Assembly (NCBI GenBank): GCA_964343505.1
Contig: CAYFJU010000004.1
Location: 1-64,000, forward strand
Direction of reading: 5' to 3'
DNA length: 64,000 nucleotides
Origin: TCS55 sp964343505
Lineage (GTDB): Bacteria; Fidelibacterota; Marinisomatia; Marinisomatales; TCS55
Of this stretch, positions 32,317 through 40,949 are shown piece by piece (within the stretch, counting starts at the first letter, position 1; the number at the start of each line of letters is the position of its first letter). The translations under genes and the position numbers were made by a program. The notes beneath the pieces are model-generated. The model was given only the letters and a program-made list of their open reading frames with translations, was not told the DNA's origin and did not search any database.

Positions 32317-33254
32317 GTGAATTTTCACATTTAGATCAATCGGGAAATGTTAAAATGGTCGATGTGACCAATAAACAAACTACCGTAAGAATGGCACAAG
32401 CAGAAGGCAAAATAACCCTGCAACCCGATACTATATCTGCCATTCAGGATGATGCATTACCGAAAGGAAATGTACTCACCACGGCCAAGATAGCCGGAAT
32501 CCAAGCAGCAAAAAAAACAGCAGAATTAATTCCCATGTGTCACCAATTGAATTTGTCTTTTGTAGATATTGAATTTGGCGTTCAAGCTGATTCAATTTTG
32601 ATACATTCAACTGTGAAAACAAAAGAAGCCACCGGTGTGGAAATGGAAGCCCTATCCGCCGTTTCTGCCGCAGCGCTCACCATTTATGATATGTGTAAAG
32701 CGGTGGATAAATCCATGGAGATTGGCGATATAAAATTGGTTAAAAAAGTGGGGGGAAAATCAGACCATGCCACAGACTACCGGCCCAAGATCGGTGTGAT
32801 TACATTAAGTGACAGCGTGGTAGCAGGGAAAAATGAAGACAGATCAGGTGAAATATTAGCCAACGGGTTTTCAGATTCCGGTTGCGCAGTTGAATACCGA
32901 ATTGTGCTTGAAGATGGATCTGATCAGATGGTACCCACCATTCATCAGTGGATTGATTCTGGTGTTGAACTCATTTTAACTACGGGAGGAACGGGGCTTG
33001 GTCCAAGGGATCTCACCATCCCAACCATAGAAAAAATCTTTGAATCAAAATTGCCAGGGATTGAACAGGCACTCCATGCTTATGGCCGTGGAAAGGTGAA
33101 AACGGCTATGTTGTCTCGATTGACTGCCGGTGTTGTAAATGGTGCTATCGTCATTTGTTTGCCCGGGAGTCCCGGTGCGGCGAATGATGCGGTTTCTGTG
33201 TTAATTCCGGCCATATTTCATTCATTCCACATGATGAAGGGGGAAAAACATTGA
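32313..33254 (+). CDS. moaC/mogA: Bifunctional MoaC-MogA/MoaB fusion
   Basis: A 313-residue protein. Residues 1-155 are MoaC, cyclic pyranopterin monophosphate synthase: MVDVTNK, IAGIQAAKKTAELIPMCHQL, VEMEALSAVSAAALTIYDMCKA and the catalytic KMVDVT/KAVDKSM lysines. Residues 158-313 are a MogA/MoaB molybdopterin adenylyltransferase domain: IGVITLSDSV, LTTGGTGLGPRDLTIPT and GSPGAANDAV. The two steps, cPMP formation and adenylation of molybdopterin, are not consecutive, so the fusion ensures joint supply. Such fusions are known in FCB-group bacteria. Confidence 0.94.
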   Translation: MSEFSHLDQSGNVKMVDVTNKQTTVRMAQAEGKITLQPDTISAIQDDALPKGNVLTTAKIAGIQAAKKTAELIPMCHQLNLSFVDIEFGVQADSILIHSTVKTKEATGVEMEALSAVSAAALTIYDMCKAVDKSMEIGDIKLVKKVGGKSDHATDYRPKIGVITLSDSVVAGKNEDRSGEILANGFSDSGCAVEYRIVLEDGSDQMVPTIHQWIDSGVELILTTGGTGLGPRDLTIPTIEKIFESKLPGIEQALHAYGRGKVKTAMLSRLTAGVVNGAIVICLPGSPGAANDAVSVLIPAIFHSFHMMKGEKH

Positions 33255-33265
33255 GACAAAGAGTT

Positions 33266-33302
33266 GTGACACGGAGTTCACAGAGAGACACAGAGAAAAA
33301 GG
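33266..33302. repeat. Dispersed ACACGGAGTTCACAGAG repeat, copy 2
   Basis: GACACGGAGTTCACAGAGAG and the bases after it form the second copy of the repeat at 31653. Further on, CAAAAACAATGCTCCATTACTCCAACACTCCATT is simple-sequence-like. No gene is seen between moaC-mogA and the TauE gene. Confidence 0.6.
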
Positions 33303-33378
33303 ATTATATAGAGAATTGTTTTAATGGAGAAGTTAACTCAAAAACAATGCTCCATTACTCCAACACTCCATTAAACAG

Positions 33379-34119
33379 ATGACAGAATTTCTATTACCAA
33401 TTCTTTTTCTTTTCGTGGCCTTCATTTACTCATCCGTAGGATTAGGGGGTGGCTCATCTTACACAGCACTCATGGCGATCCTGGGTGTGAGTTATACCAT
33501 GATTCCCACCACATCACTCACATTGAACTTGGTGGTAACCTTCATTGGTATGGTCAATTTCTGGCGGAAAGGTCATGGGAAGTTGAAATTGATCGGACCT
33601 TTTTTGATAACGTCCATACCAATGGCATATTTCGCTGGTTCACTGAATATGCCCGAATTCATTTTCCAGGTCATTTTGATCACCACTTTAATTTTGGTGG
33701 CCATCCGAATCTATATCATCAATGGGTTAACCCTGTCATTTCAACTATCCGGTGGACAAAAATGGATTTTGATCATTGGATTGGGTGCTGTCCTTGGATT
33801 TATCGCAGGGGCAGTTGGAATCGGTGGGGGAATTTATCTCGTTCCTTTAATCATCATGTTCGGACTCGGGACAGAAAAAGAAGCAGCCGCGGCAGGGGCC
33901 ATGTTTATTTGGGTGAATTCATTGGCGGGTTTTTTGGCGAGATTTCAAATTGGCACATTTGATCCTGATTTTATTTTCCCATTGATTGGCACCGTGGTGG
34001 TCGGCGGATTTGCCGGTTCATATTATGGAGCCCTCAAATTCGAAGCCAAAACCATTCAGAAAGTCATGGGCACCGTGATCATCATTGCCATCATCTTCTT
34101 ATTTAGGAAAATTTTATGA
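33379..34119 (+). CDS. TauE/SafE (TSUP) family anion exporter
   Basis: A 246-residue membrane protein with about eight helices in two repeats. Each repeat has the Gly-rich family motif: SSVGLGGGSSYTALMA near residue 20 and AGAVGIGGGIYLVPLI near residue 145. TSUP proteins move sulfite, sulfoacetate, sulfolactate or related anions. In this operon export of sulfite made by the persulfide dioxygenase is a natural role; uptake of a sulfur compound is the alternative. It overlaps moeA by ATGA, so it is made with the cofactor genes. Confidence 0.9.
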   Translation: MTEFLLPILFLFVAFIYSSVGLGGGSSYTALMAILGVSYTMIPTTSLTLNLVVTFIGMVNFWRKGHGKLKLIGPFLITSIPMAYFAGSLNMPEFIFQVILITTLILVAIRIYIINGLTLSFQLSGGQKWILIIGLGAVLGFIAGAVGIGGGIYLVPLIIMFGLGTEKEAAAAGAMFIWVNSLAGFLARFQIGTFDPDFIFPLIGTVVVGGFAGSYYGALKFEAKTIQKVMGTVIIIAIIFLFRKIL

Positions 34120-35336
34120 TATCCGTACGTGAAGCGAAATCAACCATCGAAGAGCACATTTTCAAATTGGAATCCGAATCCATTCCATTAAAGGATGCAG
34201 GAAATCGTGTTCTTGCACAAGATATTGTCGCCACTTTTCCCATGCCGCAGTTTGATAATTCTGCCATGGATGGGTTTGCCCTCCGAGCAGCAGATACAAA
34301 TGGCGCATCAAAAGAAAATCCGATTGAATTAAAAATGGTAAGTGTCAGTTCCGCAGGTACGCCATCAGATGTAGCAATTGGTCCCGGTGAGTGTGCCCAA
34401 TGTATGACCGGTGCAGCTATTCCGGAAGGAGCTGATGCTATCATCATGGTGGAAGATTCCAGTGGGTTTTCAGATAAAGAAACCGTTCAGATTATGATCG
34501 AAGCCAAACCTGGGAAACATATCCGAAAAAAAGGGGAAGAAATCCAAACCGGAGATGTACTGATTCAAAAAGGAGTTCGAATCACTGCCAGTGAGATCGG
34601 GACATTGGCCACTTTCGGGATTAATCAGGTGAAGGCGTCGGAAAAGCCAAGGATTGCCATCTTCGGAACGGGTAATGAATTGGTAGAACCGGGAAATCCA
34701 TTAAAACCGGGACAGATCTACAATTCCAATCTATATGTATTTTCAGAATTAGCCGAGAAGGCCGGAGCCGAAGTGGTCATGCGGGATGTGATCAAGGATG
34801 ATAAAGGGTCACTTCGCCAATTTTTAGCGGATGCCTTGTCATCCTGTGATGTAATCATCTCATCCGGGGGTGTGTCCATGGGACGATACGATTATGTGCG
34901 GGATGTTTTCATGGAATTGGGTGTGACAGAACATTTCTGGAAAGTCGCCCAAAAGCCGGGGAAACCACTCTTTTTTGGCACAGGAAAAGATACATTGATT
35001 TTTGGACTGCCGGGGAATCCTGTATCATCCTATATTGGATTCATGGAATGGGTATGGCCATCTTTGGAAACGATGATGGGAACAGGTGAGACAGAAAAAG
35101 TGACGGGAATTTTAACTGAATCCTTCCCAAGAGAATCCGTTAAAAAACGTTTTCTGTTTGGTGAAGCCTGGATCGAAAATGACCAGTTGTTTTGCAAACC
35201 GGCAACAAAAGTAGGCTCCCATATGCTCACATCGGCAATTGGTGCAAATTGCATTTTATCCGCTGTTCCGGGAGAAGGACTATTGAATTCTGGCGATAAG
35301 ATTTCAGTAAATATTTTGCCATGGAAAAGTTTATGA
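34116..35336 (+). CDS. moeA: Molybdopterin molybdenumtransferase
   Basis: A 406-residue protein with MoeA motifs: PMPQFDNSAMDGFALRA, GAAIPEGADAIIMVED, IAIFGTGNELVEPG, SSGGVSMGRYDYV and FGLPGNPVSSYIGF. It inserts molybdate into adenylated molybdopterin. It overlaps both the TauE gene (ATGA) and moaD, showing one transcript for export and cofactor synthesis. Confidence 0.95.
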   Translation: MISVREAKSTIEEHIFKLESESIPLKDAGNRVLAQDIVATFPMPQFDNSAMDGFALRAADTNGASKENPIELKMVSVSSAGTPSDVAIGPGECAQCMTGAAIPEGADAIIMVEDSSGFSDKETVQIMIEAKPGKHIRKKGEEIQTGDVLIQKGVRITASEIGTLATFGINQVKASEKPRIAIFGTGNELVEPGNPLKPGQIYNSNLYVFSELAEKAGAEVVMRDVIKDDKGSLRQFLADALSSCDVIISSGGVSMGRYDYVRDVFMELGVTEHFWKVAQKPGKPLFFGTGKDTLIFGLPGNPVSSYIGFMEWVWPSLETMMGTGETEKVTGILTESFPRESVKKRFLFGEAWIENDQLFCKPATKVGSHMLTSAIGANCILSAVPGEGLLNSGDKISVNILPWKSL

Positions 35337-35578
35337 TGGAAATAAAAATAAAATGTTTTTCATTTGTGCGCTATGCCCTTGAAGAAAAGGAATTGAAATT
35401 GGAACTCGAGGAGGGGGCATCAACTCAATCCTTAGAAGATAAAATTCGGGAAATGGCCAAGGGAAAGCTCGATGGGATTGTCCTGAGAACTGCTGTGAAC
35501 CAATCCTATATCACTAAATCAATTGAATTGCATGATGGGGATGAAGTGGTATTCATCCCACCAGTGCAGGGTGGATAA
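35333..35578 (+). CDS. moaD: Molybdopterin synthase small subunit
   Basis: An 81-residue ubiquitin-like protein ending in VQGG, the C-terminal di-Gly that becomes a thiocarboxylate and donates sulfur to cPMP. The frame opens at ATG 35321, but the ATG at 35333 overlaps the moeA stop and gives the usual length. Core: FSFVRYALEEKELKLEL, DEVVFIPPVQGG. The moaE gene follows without a gap. Confidence 0.92.
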   Translation: MMEIKIKCFSFVRYALEEKELKLELEEGASTQSLEDKIREMAKGKLDGIVLRTAVNQSYITKSIELHDGDEVVFIPPVQGG

Positions 35579-35992
35579 ATGATTAAAATAGAGATAATCA
35601 ACGGACCTATTACTCCTTTTCCATCCGATGATTCCCGCCAGCAGGATGGCGCTGAATTAGTATTCAACGGCCGGGTACGGGCAACGGAGAATGGTGAAAA
35701 TATCACTTCACTGGAATATGAGCAGTATGAAGGTATGGCGGAATCTGAATTAACACAGTTGGCTGGAGAGACAACAAAAAATTACCCCATCCATGACCTA
35801 TTCTGCAAACACCGCATTGGGAATATCAAGGTTGGAGAAACCAGCATCCATGTGGTTATTTGGTCCAAGCATCGGCGGGAAGGTTTGGATGCCATGGACT
35901 ATTTTATAACAGAACTCAAAAAACATGTCCCTATCTGGAAATGGGCGATATTGGAAGACGGTTCGAGGATACCGAGTAAATGTGACCACTAA
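35579..35992 (+). CDS. moaE: Molybdopterin synthase catalytic subunit
   Basis: A 137-residue MoaE protein: ELVFNGRVRATENGENITSL, LEYEQYEGMAESEL, LFCKHRIGNIKVGE and YFITELKKHVPIWKWA, with the conserved Arg and Lys residues of the active site. With MoaD it converts cPMP to molybdopterin. It is the last gene of the Moco operon. MoeB is not in the window. Confidence 0.95.
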   Translation: MIKIEIINGPITPFPSDDSRQQDGAELVFNGRVRATENGENITSLEYEQYEGMAESELTQLAGETTKNYPIHDLFCKHRIGNIKVGETSIHVVIWSKHRREGLDAMDYFITELKKHVPIWKWAILEDGSRIPSKCDH

Positions 35993-36022
35993 ACTGTCAA
36001 TAATGCTAAATTGTAATATTCT

Positions 36023-37435
36023 ATGTTAGGCTTTTCACACCGATCCCTGACCAATTTCCTCTTTTGGGTTACCCAGAAAAAATGGTTTTTGATTACCATG
36101 GTCATCGGGATGCTCCTGCTGTTGATTCCCACACCGGCAGGCCTAACGAACGAGGGATATCGCACATTGGTTATCGTCATTACCGCCTTGATGCTGATCA
36201 TTACCGAGCCGATTCCCTTACCGGCCATTGCCATGTATATCCTCATTTCTGAAGTTTATTTTGGTATTGGGTCTGCCAACGATATTGCCAAATCATTTAT
36301 GAATGATGCGGTATTTTTTATCATGGGATCACTCATGTTGGCGGTAGCGATCGTAAAACAGGGTTGGGATACGCGGATTGCCTTGGGCATTATCAAATTA
36401 ACCGGTAATAAAACACGCAATATTGTATTCGGTTTTACTGCCATATCGGCAATTTTAGCATCCTTCATTGGGGAGCACACAGTCGCAGCGATCATGCTGC
36501 CCATCGGTATGACACTTATTCATTATACATCAGAAGAGAATCAAAAAGTTCAAAACCTATCGGCTGTGTTGTTGTTCTCAATTGCCTATGGTGCTTTGGT
36601 GGGTTCCATAGGCACACCATCGGGCGGCGGTAGAAATGTAATTATGATGGATTATCTACGGGGTGCGGATATGTCTATTTCTTACCTGGAATGGATGATG
36701 CGTATTTATCCCTTGGTATTGATCCAAATTCCGGTTGTGTCCTGGTTATTGATGAAAAATTTTGTACCGGAATTTGTCCATTTGGATAGCGGTGTCAGGA
36801 AACTGGTCGTCCACGTGGCTAAATCCGCTGAAATGACGGGACGGAATACGGTCGCCGCATTCATATTTTTTCTGGTATTCGTCGGATGGGTACTGTTCAG
36901 TGAATCCGTGGGTTTGGGGACCATCGCCTTGACCGGTGTGCTGTTGTATCTCGTAGCTGGATTTGTAAAATGGGAAGACCTGAATCGGAACACCCATTGG
37001 GGGGTTATCATCCTGTTTGGCTCTACCATCTCCCTGGGATCAAATATCAAGTCCACCGGGGCCGCCAATTGGTTGGCCGGGTCAATCGTTGATTTTGTTG
37101 GTCCGGTATTAAATACATTCCCTTTCATCGCTGATATATTGGTTACGGTCATGACCACGGCCATGGCCAATGTACTATCCAGTTCTGCCACGGTGGCGGT
37201 TTTGGGGCCGATTACAATGAATATCGGATCGGATACGATGCATGCCGGGTTGGTCACGGCCATCGCCTCAGCCTTCGGATATTTTACCGCCGTGGCCGCG
37301 CCGGCCTGCACCATTGTCTATTCCAGCGGTATGGTAAAAGCCAGGGATTTTCTAAAAGTGGGTTGGAAAATGGGATTAGTTTCCATTTTTCTTTTGGTCC
37401 TTTATGCCAATACTTATTGGCTGTTTTTCAGTTAA
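36023..37435 (+). CDS. DASS/SLC13-family sodium:anion symporter
   Basis: A 470-residue membrane protein with about 11-12 helices. Two inverted-repeat signature regions are visible: GALVGSIGTPSGGGRNVI near residue 193 and MANVLSSSATVAVLGPI near 390, at the places of the SNT motifs. Family members carry dicarboxylates, sulfate or phosphate with sodium; the first motif here is SIGTPSGG, which does not fix the substrate. It starts 30 bases after moaE without a clear ribosome site, so it may be a separate transcript. A sulfate or dicarboxylate carrier is possible. Confidence 0.85.
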   Translation: MLGFSHRSLTNFLFWVTQKKWFLITMVIGMLLLLIPTPAGLTNEGYRTLVIVITALMLIITEPIPLPAIAMYILISEVYFGIGSANDIAKSFMNDAVFFIMGSLMLAVAIVKQGWDTRIALGIIKLTGNKTRNIVFGFTAISAILASFIGEHTVAAIMLPIGMTLIHYTSEENQKVQNLSAVLLFSIAYGALVGSIGTPSGGGRNVIMMDYLRGADMSISYLEWMMRIYPLVLIQIPVVSWLLMKNFVPEFVHLDSGVRKLVVHVAKSAEMTGRNTVAAFIFFLVFVGWVLFSESVGLGTIALTGVLLYLVAGFVKWEDLNRNTHWGVIILFGSTISLGSNIKSTGAANWLAGSIVDFVGPVLNTFPFIADILVTVMTTAMANVLSSSATVAVLGPITMNIGSDTMHAGLVTAIASAFGYFTAVAAPACTIVYSSGMVKARDFLKVGWKMGLVSIFLLVLYANTYWLFFS

Positions 37436-37458
37436 AATAGGTTTAAAATTGAATCGAT

Positions 37459-38343
37459 ATGAAAATTCTAATTGCAGTCAGTAGTCGAGAATATTCCGGA
37501 CCGACCTTGAGCGTCGGTATGAAAGTCGCTCGCGCATTCAATGCGTCCACAACCATCGTTGATGTGGGTGAAAAGGTCAGTGAATTCAGTACTAAAGTTG
37601 TTGGCCTCGCCCAAGAGCGGATGGAATCCTGGGATTTTGACCGTCCCGGTGTTGATGTATTGGAGTGGGCCTTTGAATACCTTGCTGAAAAAGAATTCAT
37701 CGAAGGAGCCCATATTGAAGCAGGATTCCCGAAGAATACATTGGTCGATACGGGTGGAACTCGGTCGGAAGTATATCTTAAGGGAACCGTATGCGAAGAT
37801 GTGAATTTGATTCTGAGAAATGGGGAAATCATACCAGAATTGCGGGATGAAGTACAAACCTACCGCTACAATGTGACGATCATTGGGGGTAGCAGGAAAC
37901 GGCGCATGGCCCATGATTTGGTGCAATACATCGATAGCTCCATTTTTGTTGTGAATAAGTTTGACCCAGATCAATCCTATCGTATTTTATTGGCCGTAGA
38001 TGATTCCCCGGGGACACGCAAAGCAGTGAAATATGGTATTCGTGTGGCCCAGGCCTTTAATATAGGTGTGGATATCCTGACCGTCAGTAAAAAGGATTAT
38101 TTTGGTGAGGGCTACCGCGGAGCTGCTGAACGGGCGGCAAAATTTTTAAGGCGGAGTGGGATCGAATATGAAAATATGTTTAAAGTAGGAGATCCCTCCG
38201 AAGTGATCACCCAGGCAGCCAGCGATAATCATATTATTGTGATGGGCTCATCCCGACGGAATCCGCTCAAGAAATTCTTTCAGGGAAGTAAACCCTTAAA
38301 GGTGATGGAAGAAAGCCAGTGTCCAATCCTCATAGTTAAATAA
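37459..38343 (+). CDS. Tandem universal stress protein
   Basis: A 294-residue protein of two UspA domains. The first (about 1-165) is divergent, with MKILIAVSSREYSG and VTIIGGSRKRRMAHDL. The second (about 172-294) has YRILLAVDDSPGTRKAV and the ATP-binding motif VMGSSRRNPLKKFFQGS. It is a likely ATP-binding stress or regulatory protein. It lies between the DASS transporter and glutamate dehydrogenase with short gaps; a regulatory tie to the transporter is possible. Confidence 0.85.
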   Translation: MKILIAVSSREYSGPTLSVGMKVARAFNASTTIVDVGEKVSEFSTKVVGLAQERMESWDFDRPGVDVLEWAFEYLAEKEFIEGAHIEAGFPKNTLVDTGGTRSEVYLKGTVCEDVNLILRNGEIIPELRDEVQTYRYNVTIIGGSRKRRMAHDLVQYIDSSIFVVNKFDPDQSYRILLAVDDSPGTRKAVKYGIRVAQAFNIGVDILTVSKKDYFGEGYRGAAERAAKFLRRSGIEYENMFKVGDPSEVITQAASDNHIIVMGSSRRNPLKKFFQGSKPLKVMEESQCPILIVK

Positions 38344-38361
38344 ACTAAAAGGAGATATCCC

Positions 38362-39603
38362 ATGGATATAAAAGTCAATAACCGCAAAGCCAGCGACGAC
38401 CAATTTGACCGGGCCGCTGATTTCTTGGGTCTAAAAGAAGATGTCCGTGAATCCCTTAAAATGCCCGACAGGGAATTGATGGTCGAAGTACCCTTGCGTA
38501 AGGATGATGGCTCAATTGAAGTTTTAAAAGGATACCGTGTCCAGCATAATAATTCCCGGGGGCCATACAAAGGCGGCATTCGTTATCACCATGAAGTGGA
38601 TATGGATGAGGTTCAATCACTCGCTGCATTGATGACCTGGAAAACGGCCGCAGTGGATATTCCTTATGGCGGTGGGAAGGGAGGTATTTGCATTGATCCG
38701 GCCAAATATAGCGTCCGCGAATTAGAAAGAGTTTCTCGTCGGTTTTTCAGGGGGATTGATCCTATAATCGGCCCCAATAAAGATATTCCGGCGCCGGATG
38801 TAAATACCAATGCACAAGTTATGGTCTGGTTCATGGATGAATATGGTCAACATCATGGACATACACCTTCAATCGTAACCGGTAAGCCGATAAACCTTGG
38901 CGGTAGTTTGGGTCGCGAGGAAGCGACCGGCAAAGGGACGGCGATCATCACCCGGGAAGTTGCTAACCGTTATGGTTTGGATTTAAATGGTGCAACAGTC
39001 GTTATTCAGGGTTTCGGCAATGTGGGTTCTTATGCGGGAAAATTCCTGTCCGAAATGGGATGTAAAATTATTGCTGTCAGTGATGTTCATGGCGGACTCC
39101 ACGAACCGGACGGCTTTGATGTTCAGACCTTATTCGATTATAATTATGAACATCGCACAGTGCAAAATTGTGGTCAGGGGCAGCCTATCACAAATGATGA
39201 CCTATTGCATTTGGAATGCGATTTTCTGATTCCGGCTGCCTTGGGAGGTGTGATTCACAAAATGAATGCGGAAAGTCTCAATTGCAAATGGGTCATCGAA
39301 GCTGCAAACGGACCTTTAACACCACCGGCGATTGATATATTATTTGAAGGCGGAGTCAATGTGATGCCCGATATCATCACCAATGCCGGCGGTGTAACTG
39401 TCTCCTATTTTGAATGGGTTCAAAACCTGCAGCAGTTTAAATGGACGGAAGAGGAAGTCAATCAACGCTTGGAAAAGAAAATGGTGGATGCCTTCAATGA
39501 AACAGCGGAACTCTGCGACCAAAAGGATATTTCACTACGAATGGCTGCCTTTTCAGTGGCCATTGATCGTGTTGCCCATTCTTTTGAATTACGGGGCATT
39601 TAG
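38362..39603 (+). CDS. gdhA: Glutamate dehydrogenase (Glu/Leu/Phe/Val family)
   Basis: A 413-residue enzyme with GPYKGGIRYH (substrate Lys), LMTWKTAAVDIPYGGGKGGI (catalytic Lys region), DIPAPDVNTNAQ, GKPINLGGSLGREEATG and a Rossmann motif VIQGFGNVGSYAG. It interconverts glutamate and 2-oxoglutarate plus ammonia. A ribosome site (AAAGGAG) precedes the ATG by a normal distance. The purine operon that follows on the other strand releases ammonia or urea, which this enzyme could assimilate. Cofactor choice cannot be read surely. Confidence 0.94.
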   Translation: MDIKVNNRKASDDQFDRAADFLGLKEDVRESLKMPDRELMVEVPLRKDDGSIEVLKGYRVQHNNSRGPYKGGIRYHHEVDMDEVQSLAALMTWKTAAVDIPYGGGKGGICIDPAKYSVRELERVSRRFFRGIDPIIGPNKDIPAPDVNTNAQVMVWFMDEYGQHHGHTPSIVTGKPINLGGSLGREEATGKGTAIITREVANRYGLDLNGATVVIQGFGNVGSYAGKFLSEMGCKIIAVSDVHGGLHEPDGFDVQTLFDYNYEHRTVQNCGQGQPITNDDLLHLECDFLIPAALGGVIHKMNAESLNCKWVIEAANGPLTPPAIDILFEGGVNVMPDIITNAGGVTVSYFEWVQNLQQFKWTEEEVNQRLEKKMVDAFNETAELCDQKDISLRMAAFSVAIDRVAHSFELRGI

Positions 39604-39780
39604 ACACAAATTTTTCTAACCGCCGGTTTTATAAAAACTCCTTCTGGACAGAACTCGTTATTTTAATGAATCGATGGGGTCAGGGTTTCCTCAATAAATG
39701 TTTGACAGAGAAGATAAAGTACGGTCAAATTAGGTCTAGGGATTTTTCACCTTGATACTACTCTGGATGTGGCCTTTGGA

Positions 39781-40596
39781 TCAGCCTCTCATCCACTTAG
39801 CAGCCAGCCAACCAATAAGAATAAATCCTCCAAGGATAAGCCAGTTGTGGGTATTCCCATAGGTTGTAACTGGGAAGTGACTACTAATCATGATGAAGAT
39901 GACCGGGACTGACATATAAGTATTGTGTTTTGAACAACGCTTAGCTTTGGCAGCAAGGGTCATATCGGGTGATTCCTTATTTTCAACTGCCGCAATCATC
40001 TTCCGTTGTGCAGGAAGAATGATCATCCAGACGTTGGCTGCCATAATCGTACCGAAAGCGGCACCAATATGGAACATAGCCGCCCTGGAACTGAATAATT
40101 GATCGAGTCCAATGAAAAGGGCAATGATCAAAATTAAGGACATGGCGGAACCCACTATTTCATTTTTCCCAAAGGGAGAAGACCATAAAAGTTGATAAGC
40201 AACATATCCTATAATCAACACGCCTATCCCAATAAAACTTGCCGTTAATTCAGACATTTCTGAATCCGGCTCAAGCATAAGTCCGCCCATATAGTAGACA
40301 ATAATGAGCAGAAACATGCCGCTGATCCAGGTCAGGGCCGCTTCCCATTTGAACCAGTGGAGTGTCCGGGGCATGATCTTGGGCGTTTTCTGTTTTTCTA
40401 CGAGGTAAAAACCGCCCCCATGAACCATCCAGAGTTGTCCGGATACGTTATCCCCAGCCTCTGGATCAATTTCTTTGGGCAGCGTTTTTTCCATCCAGTT
40501 AAATAAATAAGTTTGTCCAATCCAACTGATGCCGGCTATTATGTGAAACCAGCGAAATAGCAGGTTAAGAATCTCGTGTATTTTATACCATTCCAT
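39781..40596 (-). CDS. PuuD-type membrane urate hydroxylase, no cytochrome domain
   Basis: A 271-residue protein with about eight membrane helices and the PuuD core: LLFRWFHIIAGISWIGQTY, then KIMPRTLHWFKWEAALTW, MFHIGAAFGTIMAANVW and CSKHNTYMSVPVIF. PuuD of Agrobacterium oxidises urate to 5-hydroxyisourate and carries a C-terminal cytochrome c; this protein stops at the end of the membrane part. It is the last gene of the purine operon, directly after HIU hydrolase, which acts on its product. No classic uricase is present, so it is the probable urate oxidase. Confidence 0.85.
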   Translation of the reverse strand: MEWYKIHEILNLLFRWFHIIAGISWIGQTYLFNWMEKTLPKEIDPEAGDNVSGQLWMVHGGGFYLVEKQKTPKIMPRTLHWFKWEAALTWISGMFLLIIVYYMGGLMLEPDSEMSELTASFIGIGVLIIGYVAYQLLWSSPFGKNEIVGSAMSLILIIALFIGLDQLFSSRAAMFHIGAAFGTIMAANVWMIILPAQRKMIAAVENKESPDMTLAAKAKRCSKHNTYMSVPVIFIMISSHFPVTTYGNTHNWLILGGFILIGWLAAKWMRG

Positions 40597-40601
40597 TTCT
40601 A

Positions 40602-40949
40602 TCAGCTGCCCCTATATGTAGAATAGCCGTATGGGTTCAATAATAAAGGCACATGGTAATGAGAATCAGGATCATCCAAAGTAAACACAATTGGAATAAA
40701 CGAATAGAAACTGTTCACACCTTGGGATTGGAAATAGGAAGTAACATTGAAAGATAACCGATATGTTCCCGGTGAAAAAGCGTCAAGATCAACGGAGAAA
40801 TTATTGATCCTGCCATCGGTATCGGTGCGGCCCTCACACACCGTCTCCCACGAATCCTGTGACCGCTGCACTTCTAACACCACAGGAATATTTGCTGCCG
40901 GGTGTCCTTGAGCCGTATCCAGAACATGGGTTGTGATTGGGCTTTTCAT
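40602..40949 (-). CDS. uraH: 5-Hydroxyisourate hydrolase (transthyretin-like)
   Basis: A 115-residue protein with ITTHVLDTAQGHPAANIPV (catalytic His), CEGRTDTDGRI (catalytic Arg) and the C-terminal signature YSTYRGS, which separates HIU hydrolases from transthyretin. It opens the ring of 5-hydroxyisourate to give OHCU. It overlaps the HpcH-like gene by four bases and sits five bases before the urate hydroxylase gene. Confidence 0.96.
   Translation of the reverse strand: MKSPITTHVLDTAQGHPAANIPVVLEVQRSQDSWETVCEGRTDTDGRINNFSVDLDAFSPGTYRLSFNVTSYFQSQGVNSFYSFIPIVFTLDDPDSHYHVPLLLNPYGYSTYRGS

Noticed and set aside
36706..37314. Minus-strand frame of 202 residues
   Set aside because: Antisense to the DASS transporter, whose hydrophobic helices and signature motifs are clear; a mirror of that coding sequence.
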